A stretch of DNA of 64,000 bases from Sphingobium sp. AP49 (GCF_000281715.2 NZ_CP124576.1:1619501-1683500), one strand, 5' to 3'. Positions 15,647 to 24,850 are shown, counted from the first letter of the stretch. The notes: generated by a model from the letters alone, not told the origin. A program made the numbers and translations.

Positions 15647-16723
15647 ATGCGGAAGCTTGCCCTCGCGGCTGCGCTTGCGACCAGTGCCCTGGCCACCCCG
15701 GCCTTGGCACGCGACAACAGCTGGTACGTTGGCGTCGATGCCGGCGTTCTGCTGGTCGAAGATCAGGACCTGACCTTCTCTTCCATCCCTCCGGGCGGCT
15801 CGACGGTTCCGTCGATCGACTACCACAAGGGTTATGATTTCGACGCCAACATCGGCTACGACTTCGGCGGCTTCCGCCTCGAAGCCGAAGCCGCTTACAA
15901 GCGCGCTGAAATCGATTTCGACGGCACCGATGGTGGCTTTGGCGGCGCGGCTTCGGCCCTGTCGTTCATGCTGAACGGCTTGCTCGACTTCGGTCCCGAT
16001 GACGGCCTGCAGGGCTTCGTCGGCGGCGGCGTCGGCGTGTCGCGCGGCAAGCTGGCCAGCGACATCGTGAACGACAGCGACACCGGTTTCGCCTGGCAGG
16101 CGATCGCGGGCGTTCGTTACCCGGTCACGAACAACCTGGACGTCTCGCTGAAGTATCGTTTCTTCAACCAGGACGATATCAAGCTGATCCCGGCTTATCA
16201 GAGCATCTATGGCCAGGCTGGTTCGGAAGCCGAAACCAAGCTGCGTACCCACAGCATCCTGCTGGGTCTGACCTACAACTTCGGCGCACCGGTCGAAACG
16301 CCGCCTCCGCCGCCTCCGCCGCCGCCCCCGCCGCCCCCGCCGCCCCCGCCGCCGCCTCCGCCGGTTGCGGAATGCAGCCCTGGCCCGTACATCGTCTTCT
16401 TCGAATGGGACAAGTCGGACGTCACGCCTGACGCCGCCACCATTCTGGATAACGCGGTTTCGGCCTACAGCAGCTGCGGCAGCGCCCAGGTCATGCTGGC
16501 CGGTCACGCTGACCGTTCGGGTGCCGCTTCGTACAACGTCGGCCTCTCGCAGCGCCGCGCTGACTCGGTCAAGGCGTATATCGCATCGAAGGGTATCCCC
16601 GACGGCGTGATCACGACCCAGGCCTTCGGTGAATCGCAGCCCCGCGTCGAAACCGCGGACGGCGTTCGCGAAGTCCAGAACCGTCGCGTGGAAATCACCT
16701 ACGGTCCGGGTTCGGGGCAGTAA
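15647..16723 (+). CDS. OmpA-family outer membrane protein with poly-proline linker
   Basis: 358 residues. ATG 15647 follows AAAGGGGA; the in-frame ATG at 15581 would precede the signal peptide with unneeded sequence. Signal peptide MRKLALAAALATSALATPALA, an eight-stranded OmpA-like barrel (about 22-215), 21 consecutive prolines at residues 219-239, then an OmpA peptidoglycan-binding domain with IVFFEWDKSD, GHADRSGAASYN and LSQRRADSV. It links outer membrane to cell wall. Rich in favoured codons, so likely abundant. The 180-base leader from 15466 probably holds its promoter, and a strong terminator follows. Confidence 0.93.
   Translation: MRKLALAAALATSALATPALARDNSWYVGVDAGVLLVEDQDLTFSSIPPGGSTVPSIDYHKGYDFDANIGYDFGGFRLEAEAAYKRAEIDFDGTDGGFGGAASALSFMLNGLLDFGPDDGLQGFVGGGVGVSRGKLASDIVNDSDTGFAWQAIAGVRYPVTNNLDVSLKYRFFNQDDIKLIPAYQSIYGQAGSEAETKLRTHSILLGLTYNFGAPVETPPPPPPPPPPPPPPPPPPPPPVAECSPGPYIVFFEWDKSDVTPDAATILDNAVSAYSSCGSAQVMLAGHADRSGAASYNVGLSQRRADSVKAYIASKGIPDGVITTQAFGESQPRVETADGVREVQNRRVEITYGPGSGQ
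16301..16363 (+). repeat. CCN microsatellite encoding 21 prolines
   Basis: Twenty-one consecutive proline codons using CCG, CCT and CCC in a partly periodic order. Such a tract is prone to in-frame slippage and sets the distance between the beta-barrel and the peptidoglycan-binding domain. Confidence 0.95.
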
Positions 16724-16758
16724 GAGATTTTCCCATCCTTCGGGACGGGAAACAGAAG

Positions 16759-16788
16759 AGGGGCCGGTCGCAAGACTGGCCCCTTTTT
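16759..16788 (+). terminator. Intrinsic terminator after the OmpA-family gene
   Basis: An 11-bp stem (AGGGGCCGGTC with GACTGGCCCCT, one G-T pair) around a GCAA tetraloop runs into a run of five T residues, 36 bases after the stop. Confidence 0.9.
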
Positions 16789-17241
16789 GCTTGCGCTTTT
16801 ACTTTCGCCCGCATCTTTGATCTTGAGATTTTCGGGGCTGGCCGACCCAAGGCGTCCGGTGGGCAGCGAAGGACAGGACGCATCGCAACGCCCTGTCCCT
16901 TCATCGCACGTCAAATCCTTGCCGACTGTGCCGGATACTACTGGTAGGTCCGGTCCATGGGCAGGCCGGATTGTGCCCGCCGATAGGTCGGCGCCTGAAA
17001 GGCCTTTTCGCCCGTCCGGGGGCATTGGTGGGGCGATCTGCGGCAAAGCCGCCGGAGAGGCCGGGGGCTTCCCGAGCGCGGGCGTGCCGGCCGTGTCGCC
17101 CGCTCCCATGCCGTCGACACATGGCAATCGACGCCCCGGAATTGGATATCGGCAAGAAAGGTCGATGACAAATCGGATCGGATCGGCAACAAAAGCGCGC
17201 CTGCCGCGTTCGCGCAGGAGTTCCGTCATCGGGAGTTTGCC
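16789..17241. other. Intergenic region, no supported gene
   Basis: About 450 bases between the OmpA terminator and sodC. Several open frames cross it on both strands but none has a ribosome site, family signature or sensible start. The last 15 bases hold the sodC ribosome site (CGGGAG). A promoter or small RNA may be present but cannot be assigned. Confidence 0.5.
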
Positions 17242-17790
17242 ATGAAGACCGCCGTCCTTTTCCTTGCCCTCCCACTGCTGGCGTCCGTGTCGGCCTGCGC
17301 CACGGCGAGTGACGGATCGTCCGGCACCGTACCGGCGGCACCGACCGCGCATGCCAAGCTGGCCGCTGGCGATGGCAGCCCGCGCGGCACCGTTACCGTG
17401 ACCCAGGCCGGCGATGGCCTGCATGTGCTGGTCAAGGCGCAGGGGCTGACCCCGGGCATCCATGCCGTGCATATCCACACCACCGGGGTCTGCACCGGTC
17501 CGGACTTTACCAGCGCGGGTGGCCACTGGAACCCGACCGGTCATCAGCATGGCAAGGATAATCCGCAGGGCATGCATATGGGTGACATGCCCAACATGCT
17601 GGCCGGCAGCGATGGCGCGGGCGAAATGGAATATGTCGTCCATGGCGGCATGATCAGCGGCGGCGCGACACCGATGCTGGATGCCGACGGTGCGGCGGTC
17701 GTGATCCATGCCCAGGCCGACGACAATAAGAGCGATCCGGCCGGCAATGCAGGCGGCCGCGTCGCCTGTGGCGTATTGAGCGCGGGCTGA
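17242..17790 (+). CDS. sodC: Cu/Zn superoxide dismutase, lipoprotein form
   Basis: 182 residues. Lipobox VSAC with Cys19 indicates a lipid-anchored envelope enzyme. Copper ligands His77 and His79 (HAVHIH), His103 and His156 (VVIHAQADD) are present; zinc ligands fall in the loop HQHGKDNPQGMHMGDMPN; Cys84 and Cys176 can form the conserved disulfide. It converts superoxide to peroxide and oxygen outside the cytoplasm. Start ATG 17242 has CGGGAG upstream. The gene appears to stand alone. Confidence 0.95.
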   Translation: MKTAVLFLALPLLASVSACATASDGSSGTVPAAPTAHAKLAAGDGSPRGTVTVTQAGDGLHVLVKAQGLTPGIHAVHIHTTGVCTGPDFTSAGGHWNPTGHQHGKDNPQGMHMGDMPNMLAGSDGAGEMEYVVHGGMISGGATPMLDADGAAVVIHAQADDNKSDPAGNAGGRVACGVLSAG

Positions 17791-17846
17791 ACCATGCGGT
17801 CGATCGGCGATGTCGGACGATCCGGCATCGCTGGTCGTACCGATCC

Positions 17847-18407
17847 TCAGCCTGGCGGGTCGGCTGGCGGGCGACCATCGCCGCGATAGCGGGCGACCGG
17901 CAGGTAGCGGGCGCCGCCATGGCCGATATGGCTTTCGTACAGCGCAAATTCGCTCACCGGGAAGGGCGGGCTGGCCAGGCCGGCATGCAGCGCCAGAAAC
18001 GATGCGACATCGCCGCCCTGACGACCGAAACGGGCGAGCGTGACATGCGGCAGATAGGCTCGTTCCTCCGCCCCGAGTCCGGCACGGATGCAGGCGCGAT
18101 CGATCTTGTTATGCAGATGGGCGAGGGGATCGCGTGGCTGGACGCCAGCCCATAGACTGTCGATCACACCGCGCCGGTCGAAATAGCCGGCACCTGCCAG
18201 GGCCACCTCGAACGGGGCGAAGCGCACTGCGTCCAGCGCATCGGCGATGTCATTGGCCTGATGGCGATCGACCTCACCGATGAAACGCAATGTCAGGTGT
18301 AACTGGGCGTCGTCCTGCCAGCGCGCGCCGGGAATGCCGCCGTTCAGCGACAGGAGCTGGGCGCGGATCGATGCGGGCGGACGAATGGCGACGAACAGGC
18401 GAGGCAT
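17847..18407 (-). CDS. thpR: RNA 2',3'-cyclic phosphodiesterase (2H family)
   Basis: 186 residues. Two H-x-T-x motifs, HLTL at residues 37-40 and HVTL at 121-124, define the 2H phosphoesterase fold; MPRLFVAI at the start is typical of ThpR/LigT proteins. The enzyme opens 2',3'-cyclic phosphates at RNA ends. It is convergent with sodC, with 56 bases between their stops. No operon partner is evident; the gene upstream on the same strand ends beyond it. Confidence 0.9.
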   Translation of the reverse strand: MPRLFVAIRPPASIRAQLLSLNGGIPGARWQDDAQLHLTLRFIGEVDRHQANDIADALDAVRFAPFEVALAGAGYFDRRGVIDSLWAGVQPRDPLAHLHNKIDRACIRAGLGAEERAYLPHVTLARFGRQGGDVASFLALHAGLASPPFPVSEFALYESHIGHGGARYLPVARYRGDGRPPADPPG

Positions 18408-18608
18408 GGCATCGATATAGGACGGATGGCGCGGGACGGGTAGGGTGGAGGGAAGGCGACATTGGGCCGGCCGCCCATGCCCGGATCATTGCCCGCGCCG
18501 ATCGGTCGCGCGGTTGGCGGGATTGGACGGCCTGCGCGCGGGAGGAGCAGGACGAACACGGGCATTGCCTGCATGCGCTACGCCGGCAATGCGTGCCCGT
18601 CGGTTGCT

Positions 18609-20120
18609 TCACCCCGTTCGTTCGACGTCCGGGAGCCTGTAGCCCCCGTCGAGGATCGCGGCTGTGGGGACATAGGCTCGCACGATGAGGGCAAATTGAT
18701 CGTGCGGGGCGGGCAGCCAGTTCGCCTTGCCCGCTTCGTCCTCGGGCGCCTCGCTCGACAGGATCAGGGTGAGCGATCCGTCCTCGTCAAATTGCAGTTC
18801 ATTTGCGTCCAGGTTGACCGTGCCGATATTGTGGCGCCCATTGGGGCTGGTCGGCATCATATAATAGTCCTTGTCGTACATGGTGAGCGACCAGAAGCCG
18901 CCGCATGCCCGGTCGACGGGGGGCAATGCGCCCTTCTCGAAGCGCATGGTGTAGCGATAGCGCCCCTGAAGCAGGGCGCCTGTCGCATCCGTGCCACGAA
19001 TGAAATATGCCGCTTCCTCAAAATCGTTGACATAGATGTACACGACCGCGGCCTGTGCCCGGCCCAGCCAGTCGGTGCCCCAGCGCCCCCCATTGGTCTG
19101 CCGTTGCCAGCCATGGCCGGCATCGCTGCCGACCTGTTCATATCGGGCGCTTTCAAACAGTTCCGTATCTGCGGCAAGCGCGGCCCGATCGAGAAGGGCG
19201 CGCCAGGCCGGGGTGGTCCTGCGCAGGCTAATCAACGCGCGCGCCTGATCCGCCATCGGTGTGTCGTCCAGGCTGACCATGGGATTGGCATCCAGCGCTT
19301 TTTCAAGATCGTCCCAGAAGCTGTCGCCCTGCACCGACCGTCGGCGCAAGATGTCGGGGTCAGCCGCGAGAATCTGCGCATTCAGGTCGGGCGGGTACAC
19401 CTTGTTGCGGGCGCTCGCTTCGCAATCGAACGTGCGGCGGCCCGGCTGATCCTCGTGGAGCGGTGTCGCGCCCATCTGGTTGAGCACGGCCCGCGCCGCT
19501 GCCTTGCCCTCGCTCGTGTGGGCAGCGAAGCTGCGCGCCATCAGCACGGCGATGTTGGTGGGCGAGCGCATCACATCGACAAAGCCTTGCGGCACATCGC
19601 CCTGCCATTGCGGCCCGACCAGCAGGAATTTTCCGGCAGGCGTACCCGATGCCGAACCGAGTTGATGGGTGACCGTCGTGAAGGCGTCGACGATCTGGAT
19701 CGTCCAATAATGGCCATCGGGTACGTCATCGGGGGTCTGCACCACGACCGGTTCCACACCCAGGTCGGCAAAGCAGGCGCCGTAGATGGTGTCGTTGTTG
19801 GGCGTCACCACCTTGCGCTGGGCGGCGGGCAGATAGTCGTCAACATAGCCCATCCGGTTCTTGGGCGATCCAGGGAACAGCCCCATTGCCATGCCTGGCC
19901 CCTTGCCCTCCATCAGCGACCAGGTGCTGGTACGGCCAAATGTGTTCACCAAGGGGTGACCCCAGATATAGACTATGCGCGCCAGTGCCTCGACATAATG
20001 TTCGCTGGCCATCCGCGCGGGAGCGCCCGCGCCGTTTGCGAGGTCGGCATGGGCGGGAATGAACGCATCGATGAATGGTTCAGAAGAAGCCTGAGTCTTG
20101 GATGTCAGATTATCGGCCAT
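18609..20120 (-). CDS. DUF1254/DUF1214 domain protein
   Basis: 503 residues from ATG 20120, with GGAGACC upstream on the minus strand; the open frame to 20594 lacks coding character before this. The N-terminal half has DUF1254 features (YIWGHPLVNTFGR, VVTPNNDTIYGACFADLG, DGHYWTIQIVD). The C-terminal half has DUF1214 features (GALLQGRYRYTMRF, GFWSLTMYDKDYYM, NIGTVNLDANELQFDEDGS). Biochemical role of the family is not settled. No signal peptide is seen. Transcribed alone, away from the BI-1 gene. Confidence 0.88.
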   Translation of the reverse strand: MADNLTSKTQASSEPFIDAFIPAHADLANGAGAPARMASEHYVEALARIVYIWGHPLVNTFGRTSTWSLMEGKGPGMAMGLFPGSPKNRMGYVDDYLPAAQRKVVTPNNDTIYGACFADLGVEPVVVQTPDDVPDGHYWTIQIVDAFTTVTHQLGSASGTPAGKFLLVGPQWQGDVPQGFVDVMRSPTNIAVLMARSFAAHTSEGKAAARAVLNQMGATPLHEDQPGRRTFDCEASARNKVYPPDLNAQILAADPDILRRRSVQGDSFWDDLEKALDANPMVSLDDTPMADQARALISLRRTTPAWRALLDRAALAADTELFESARYEQVGSDAGHGWQRQTNGGRWGTDWLGRAQAAVVYIYVNDFEEAAYFIRGTDATGALLQGRYRYTMRFEKGALPPVDRACGGFWSLTMYDKDYYMMPTSPNGRHNIGTVNLDANELQFDEDGSLTLILSSEAPEDEAGKANWLPAPHDQFALIVRAYVPTAAILDGGYRLPDVERTG

Positions 20121-20654
20121 GATGGTCTCCACGCAGGGTGTCCGGTCCGGAATGGAGGGGCGGTGCCCCGTCATTGGTCGTGACCAGGCCCGTTTCCTTG
20201 TTAAGCGGCAGGCGGTTAGGCGGATCGGGCCAGTCGACCTGCCCGGGAAGGGGCATGGGTGCGGCGGAAAGCGCCGCTTGATCCATCCATGGCATCCCCA
20301 TCTGACCCATCTGAAAGCCCGTTCCAAGTCGGCGCGACGCCGATCACCGCATGGCCGCCGCCGACGATCTTTCGAGGCACATTCGTTCGGCTGTGCCAGC
20401 CTATGACAGGCAGGGAAGGACAGGCATCGGGATAAACCCGCATTCGCCACTGCGCCGTTCCGCTTTCGCCACTGCCCGGCGCTGCTGCCGGCAGGCCCGG
20501 CCGATGATTTGGGCACGCTCTGCGGCCGGCCGTGGGTATTAACCATCGCCTTGGCAGCGTGGCGGGCTACTGCGCGCCTTTTGCTTGAACTCAAGGCGCT
20601 AAGGGCCGATAATATGCTATCGGCCGCGAGAGGCCGCCCAAGGAGATTTTACCC
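20121..20654. other. Intergenic region with a possible decayed reading frame
   Basis: 534 bases between divergently transcribed genes. On the minus strand two overlapping frames (about 20443-20280 and 20310-20200) read as plausible protein in turn, as if one short gene had shifted frame, but neither has a ribosome site or known family. The right end holds the ribosome site AAGGAGA of the BI-1 gene. No other feature was recognised. Confidence 0.35.
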
Positions 20655-21389
20655 ATGGCCAATTGGTCCGACCCCCGTTCCGACATCGCAGGCTTTGGCG
20701 GCGCCACGGCTGCGCGCAGCGAGGCGTTCGATGCCGGGCTGCGCAAATATATGCTGTCGGTCTATAATTATATGGCGAGCGGCGTATTGCTGACCGGCAT
20801 CGTCGCGCTGCTGTTCGCGTCGAGCGGCATGGCCTATCAGGTGTTCGCCGGCCCGGGCATCCTCAAATATATCGTGATGTTTGCGCCGCTGGCCTTTGTC
20901 ATGGTGATGAGCTTTGGCATCAACCGGCTGTCGACCTTTGCGATGCAGGCGCTGTTCTGGGCCTATGCGGCGGTGATGGGCGTTTCACTGTCCTACATCT
21001 TCCTCGCCTATACCGGCACCTCGATCGCGCAGACCTTCTTCGCGACGGCTGCCGCCTTTGCGGGCCTCAGCCTGTGGGGTTACACCACCAAGAAGGACCT
21101 GTCCGGCTTCGGCACCTTCCTGATCATGGGTGTGGTCGGCCTGCTGGTCGCCAGCCTGATCAATATCTTCATGCAGTCGAGCGTGATGAGCCTGGTCATC
21201 AGTGGCCTTGGCGTGCTGCTGTTCGCGGGCCTGACCGCCTATGACACGCAGAAGATCAAGAGCATCTATGCCCATGTCGCGGGCACAGAGATGATGGGCA
21301 AGTCGGTGGTGATGGGGGCGCTGAACCTCTATCTCGACTTCATCAACATGTTCCTGTTCCTGCTGCGCCTGTTCGGCGATCGTCGCTGA
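20655..21389 (+). CDS. Bax inhibitor-1/YccA family membrane protein
   Basis: 244 residues with AAGGAGA before ATG 20655. Seven hydrophobic segments follow a 30-residue cytoplasmic N-terminus. Family motifs include SYIFLAYTGTSIAQTFFATAA, the GYTTKKDLSGFGTFL loop and the C-terminal AGLTAYDTQKIK with the conserved aspartate, thought to take part in the pH-gated calcium-leak function of BI-1 proteins. An intrinsic terminator follows. Likely monocistronic. Confidence 0.93.
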   Translation: MANWSDPRSDIAGFGGATAARSEAFDAGLRKYMLSVYNYMASGVLLTGIVALLFASSGMAYQVFAGPGILKYIVMFAPLAFVMVMSFGINRLSTFAMQALFWAYAAVMGVSLSYIFLAYTGTSIAQTFFATAAAFAGLSLWGYTTKKDLSGFGTFLIMGVVGLLVASLINIFMQSSVMSLVISGLGVLLFAGLTAYDTQKIKSIYAHVAGTEMMGKSVVMGALNLYLDFINMFLFLLRLFGDRR

Positions 21390-21410
21390 TATTCGGCGAC
21401 CGGAATGAAG

Positions 21411-21443
21411 AAAGGCCCGGCGGAGATGTCCGCCGGGCCTTTT
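21411..21443. terminator. Bidirectional intrinsic terminator
   Basis: A 14-bp perfect stem (AAAGGCCCGGCGGA with TCCGCCGGGCCTTT) around GATG, with T run on the plus side and A run on the other. It serves the BI-1 gene and the convergent glutathione transferase gene. Confidence 0.9.
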
Positions 21444-21463
21444 GCTTTGGGGTAGGAGAAGGC

Positions 21464-22093
21464 TCAGCCCTGTTGCTGCATTTCGGCGATCAGGGCGGTG
21501 TCGATTTCCTTCTGCCGCTTATAGGCCGGGCGCGCGCGCAGGCGGGTGGCATAGGCCTCGAACGCCGGGCGGCTGGGAATGGTGCCGAAGGCGAGGCCCC
21601 AGTCGATCTGCGCGCCGACATAGACGTCGGCGGCGGTGAAGTGGTCGCCGCAGATCCAGGTCCGGCCGGTGACTGCCGTTTCCAGCGTGTCGAGCGTCGC
21701 GTCGAGCGAGCCATAGCCGGCGCTGCGGTCGCGCCCCTCGGCCAGGACGAAACCCATCGCCGCATTGGTGACGGCGGCCTCGACCGGGCCGGCGGCGAAG
21801 AAGAGCCAGCGATAATAAGCTGCGCGATCGTCGGTCGGCGGCGCGAGGCCGGCGGCGGGGAAGGCGTCGGCCAGATAGGCGCAGATGGCGGCGCATTCGG
21901 TCACCACCTTGCCGTCATGGACGATCGCCGGCACCTTGCCCATCGGGTTGATCGCGCGATAGTCGGCCGTCTTCATGCCGCCGGCATAGTCGAGGATCAC
22001 CGCCTCATAGGGGATGCCGACCTCCTCCAGCATCCAACGGGCGATTTGCCCGCGCGACATCGGGTTGGTGTAGAGCGTAATCGGGTCAGCCAT
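21464..22093 (-). CDS. Glutathione S-transferase
   Basis: 209 residues from ATG 22093 (GGAG 10 bases upstream on the minus strand); ATG 22105 lacks a ribosome site. The thioredoxin-like N-terminal domain includes YTNPMSRGQIARWMLEE, the motif NPMGKVPAIVHDG with the cis-proline, and VTECAAICAYLAD, where a Glu precedes the usual Ser position (here Cys). The all-helical domain ends with TAADVYVGAQIDWG, matching the N-capping box. It probably conjugates or reduces electrophiles using glutathione; substrate unknown. Confidence 0.92.
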   Translation of the reverse strand: MADPITLYTNPMSRGQIARWMLEEVGIPYEAVILDYAGGMKTADYRAINPMGKVPAIVHDGKVVTECAAICAYLADAFPAAGLAPPTDDRAAYYRWLFFAAGPVEAAVTNAAMGFVLAEGRDRSAGYGSLDATLDTLETAVTGRTWICGDHFTAADVYVGAQIDWGLAFGTIPSRPAFEAYATRLRARPAYKRQKEIDTALIAEMQQQG

Positions 22094-22200
22094 GCCAGTC
22101 TCCATTGCCGGAACCGTGCGAACGTATCAGGAACGCGATCGCGCTGCCAGTCGCAAGATCGGCGAGGCGGGGCCTGCGCGGCGGCAGGCCCCAGGCGCAC

Positions 22201-23442
22201 TCAGCAGCCCACACCCGCCGCGCCGGCCAGCATGCCGCCCAGGCCGCCCTTGCATTTCTTCTTCTTGGGCGGTGGAGCGTCGCCTGCGGCATCGGCGCTG
22301 TCGTCACCGCCCTGACCCGTCATCGATCCCATGTCCGGACCGTTGAGCATCCACATGGTGTTGGAGCGATAGCGCACGCGCGCGATCCATTCCGGTTTCC
22401 AGGCGATCTTGGGATCAGCCGGGCGCGGCGGGTAGGCGAAGTTCGCTTCCGGACCATAGGCGTAAAGGCTGCCCATCAGCATCTCGCCGCCCGACTGCAC
22501 CACCTGTGACGGCACGGTGCAGCTCGTCTGGCTGGGCGGCATCACGATCTTCTGCCCGATCAGCTTTTGCACAGCGGCGGGGGAGAGCCAGTCCCAGACC
22601 GGGCCGCCGAACGCCTGGCTGGCCGACGAGGCCCACCAGACCATGTCGCCACCCTGCTTGGCCGCGAACACCCAGGCATAATAGCCGGTGGCATTGGGCA
22701 CGGCGTTCCAGCTCAATTGGGTGGCGCCGCCGGCCTGGGGCACGGCGCGGCCGGTGATCGGCGGCATGAAATCCTGGGCGAGGGCGAACTTGATTTCCGG
22801 CGCATAATTGCCGGCGATGCGATGATCGCCGATCAGCGAGGCATTGCCCGCCACCGTCTTGCGCGTCTGGCCATTGGGCCATTCGCCATAGGTCTTGCTG
22901 TTGGAGAAGCGGACCTGCCATTCCTGCGGGATGGCGGCATTGGTCATGTAGAGGCCGGGGGGAAACTGGCCGTTGGCGACCTTGGCGAAATCGATCACCA
23001 CCGGCTGGTTCGGCCCGGCCGTCGCGCCGCAGCCCCAATAGATGAGCAGGCGGCCCTTGGGCTTTTCGCCGGGGATGGCCTGTTGCTCGCTGGGTGTGAC
23101 CTTTGGCGTGACGAGCGGGACCGAGGTGCCGAGCCGGGCACCGGCGGGCATATAATGGTCGGCGGCCGGCGCACCGCTGGGGGCCTGGGTGGAGCCGAGG
23201 CGCAGCACCAGTTCATGGATCGGCTGATTGCCGCCGCCCATCATCATCGACATGGCGCCGCCCATGCCCCCGCCGCCGCCCGCCATCGCGGCCATGCCGG
23301 ACATGGTACCGGCGTCCATCGAGTAACGGGCGATCGGGCCGCCGGCCTGCTGGCTGGCGCCGGGGGTAGCGAGGAGGGCGAAGCTGAAAGTGAGGAGCGC
23401 GACGCGGGGCGCGGCGGATTTCAGACGAGGCAAAGTGGACAT
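22201..23442 (-). CDS. Secreted protein of unknown function, Met/Gly-rich N-terminal segment
   Basis: 413 residues from ATG 23442 with AGGGGA upstream. A signal peptide ends at about residue 30 (ATPGASQQ). A Met/Gly-rich stretch follows (residues 44-70), then a domain beginning PIHELVLRLGST. The middle has GRLLIYWGCG and beta-sandwich-like repeats such as ATQLSWNAVPNATGYYAWV, suggesting a fibronectin-III-like part. The C-terminus is PPPKKKKCKGG followed by a Gly/Ala-rich end closing in Cys. No family was recognised; related proteins seem common in sphingomonads. Likely periplasmic or surface exposed. Confidence 0.7.
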   Translation of the reverse strand: MSTLPRLKSAAPRVALLTFSFALLATPGASQQAGGPIARYSMDAGTMSGMAAMAGGGGGMGGAMSMMMGGGNQPIHELVLRLGSTQAPSGAPAADHYMPAGARLGTSVPLVTPKVTPSEQQAIPGEKPKGRLLIYWGCGATAGPNQPVVIDFAKVANGQFPPGLYMTNAAIPQEWQVRFSNSKTYGEWPNGQTRKTVAGNASLIGDHRIAGNYAPEIKFALAQDFMPPITGRAVPQAGGATQLSWNAVPNATGYYAWVFAAKQGGDMVWWASSASQAFGGPVWDWLSPAAVQKLIGQKIVMPPSQTSCTVPSQVVQSGGEMLMGSLYAYGPEANFAYPPRPADPKIAWKPEWIARVRYRSNTMWMLNGPDMGSMTGQGGDDSADAAGDAPPPKKKKCKGGLGGMLAGAAGVGC

Positions 23443-23528
23443 GTATTCCCCTGTCAAAGCGTGGAAGACATGCGACCTTTCTGTTCTGGAGTCGTCTTAG
23501 CAGCTTTTGGCGTCGCCGGGGAGAGGGG

Positions 23529-24188
23529 CTATGCGCGCGCGAACCGGCCGTGACGCAGGAAATGCACGACCTGATCGGCGGTCGGCCGGGTGTAGATCAT
23601 CGCGGTGTGGGCGACGGGCAGGATGATATGGTCGCTTTCGCCGGGACAATGGGTGGCGGCGACGCTGACCTTGCCGTCATTGGGCGCGCGAAAGAGGCGA
23701 TTGGGGAGCAGGCCGTTCATCGGCCGGTCGCCCGCGATGATGCCGAGCGGATAGTCGACCTCTCCGAACGCCGCCAGAGTGGCAGCGTCGCGGCGGGTGC
23801 GCAGCAGGGCGCCGGCCTGGTTCAGGATCAGCGGGTGGAGGCGCAGGCGGTAGAGAAGGTCGGCAATCTCGCTGCCGCCATTGGGCGTGCCGAGCATGAC
23901 CACGCGGCCCAGATGGTCGGGACGATGGCGCGCGAGCCAGGCGCGCAGCATCAGCCCGCCCATCGAATGGCCGACGCAATGGATGGTCCGGGCGGCATAG
24001 GCCGGGCTGGCGGTGATGCGGGCGTGGAGATGGTCGATCACGCGAGCGAGCGGCCAGCGCCAACTGGGATAGCCGATATTGGCGACGATGAACCCCGCAT
24101 CGCGCAGGCGGCGGGCGAGGAGGGCGGTCTGCACCTGATGGCCGCCAAAGCCGTGGAGGAGGATGACGGATTCGGCGTGTGTGGACAT
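23529..24188 (-). CDS. Alpha/beta hydrolase, lipase-like
   Basis: 219 residues from ATG 24188. HGFGG (residues 12-16) forms the oxyanion-hole region; GHSMGG with Ser75 is the nucleophile elbow. An aspartate in ESDHIILPV and the histidine in PVAHTAM are candidates for the remaining triad members. LGTPNGGSE after the elbow is typical of esterase/lipase and PGAP1-like proteins. No signal peptide. The substrate is probably an ester but cannot be specified. Confidence 0.88.
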   Translation of the reverse strand: MSTHAESVILLHGFGGHQVQTALLARRLRDAGFIVANIGYPSWRWPLARVIDHLHARITASPAYAARTIHCVGHSMGGLMLRAWLARHRPDHLGRVVMLGTPNGGSEIADLLYRLRLHPLILNQAGALLRTRRDAATLAAFGEVDYPLGIIAGDRPMNGLLPNRLFRAPNDGKVSVAATHCPGESDHIILPVAHTAMIYTRPTADQVVHFLRHGRFARA

Positions 24189-24296
24189 GATGGCAGGGGT
24201 GTCATGCGGCGGGGATGCAGGCAAGGGCATGTGGGTGAAGAGGGAAGGCGCCAACGACCATTTGCAGAAGTTCGGTCACATGATCATAAAGCCGTA

Positions 24297-24629
24297 ATGC
24301 AGAAATACAGCCGTTATGTGAACTTGGTGTTGATCGCGCTGCTCATTATCGCTGGGTTGATAATAGCAAGGCTCTATCCACTAGCGAATGCCACTGCCAT
24401 TCAACCGGGCGATGTGCCTGTGGTGAGCGACGCTATGAAAGGCGCGCAAAAACTATTCCACTCGGAAGTTATCAATAACGCTTCCAGATTACCTGTGGTC
24501 ATACGGATGTCTGATCGTACATGCGTTGAGTTACGCCCATATTCGAAGGCTCCTGCTGGCACCTACTTGGCTTGCTACGATAATCGCAACGGTCACTTGA
24601 TCGAGGAAAAGGCAACAGGCGGTTATTGA
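24297..24629 (+). CDS. Hypothetical single-pass membrane protein
   Basis: 110 residues. One transmembrane segment (residues about 8-26, LVLIALLIIAGLIIA) is followed by a soluble domain with two cysteines (RTCVELRP, YLACYDN) that could pair outside the membrane. Base composition is clearly more AT-rich than the flanking genes, suggesting acquisition. The start ATG 24297 lacks a strong ribosome site. No family recognised. It is divergent from the hydrolase gene. Confidence 0.55.
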   Translation: MQKYSRYVNLVLIALLIIAGLIIARLYPLANATAIQPGDVPVVSDAMKGAQKLFHSEVINNASRLPVVIRMSDRTCVELRPYSKAPAGTYLACYDNRNGHLIEEKATGGY

Positions 24630-24711
24630 ACGTCCGAAAGCGACGAAAACTCGCGAAAACCCGACCGTCGCCAAACCACCCCAAATTCGCCTTTCCTTTT
24701 CTTCTCCGTGC

Positions 24712-24754
24712 CTCCGCGCCTCCGCGTGATTCATTTTCGCGCGGAGGCGCGGAG
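24712..24754. repeat. 15-bp perfect inverted repeat (dispersed palindrome type)
   Basis: CTCCGCGCCTCCGCG at 24712-24726 and its exact complement at 24740-24754 enclose a 13-base AT-rich loop. The CCTCCGCGCCTCCGCG type is a familiar intergenic palindrome in high-GC bacteria. It lies in the 313-base gap between the membrane protein gene and clpA. Confidence 0.75.
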
Positions 24755-24850
24755 ACGGTGGGGGACGACTAACCGCCTGTGCGGCAATGACGGAAAAGGG
24801 GGAGGAAGTAGCGGGGCCGGGATGCGGCTCTTTGTGGCGCGTGCCCCTCC

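Noticed and set aside
16789..17241. Open frames on both strands between OmpA and sodC
   Set aside because: No ribosome sites, no family signature, and shadow-like composition.
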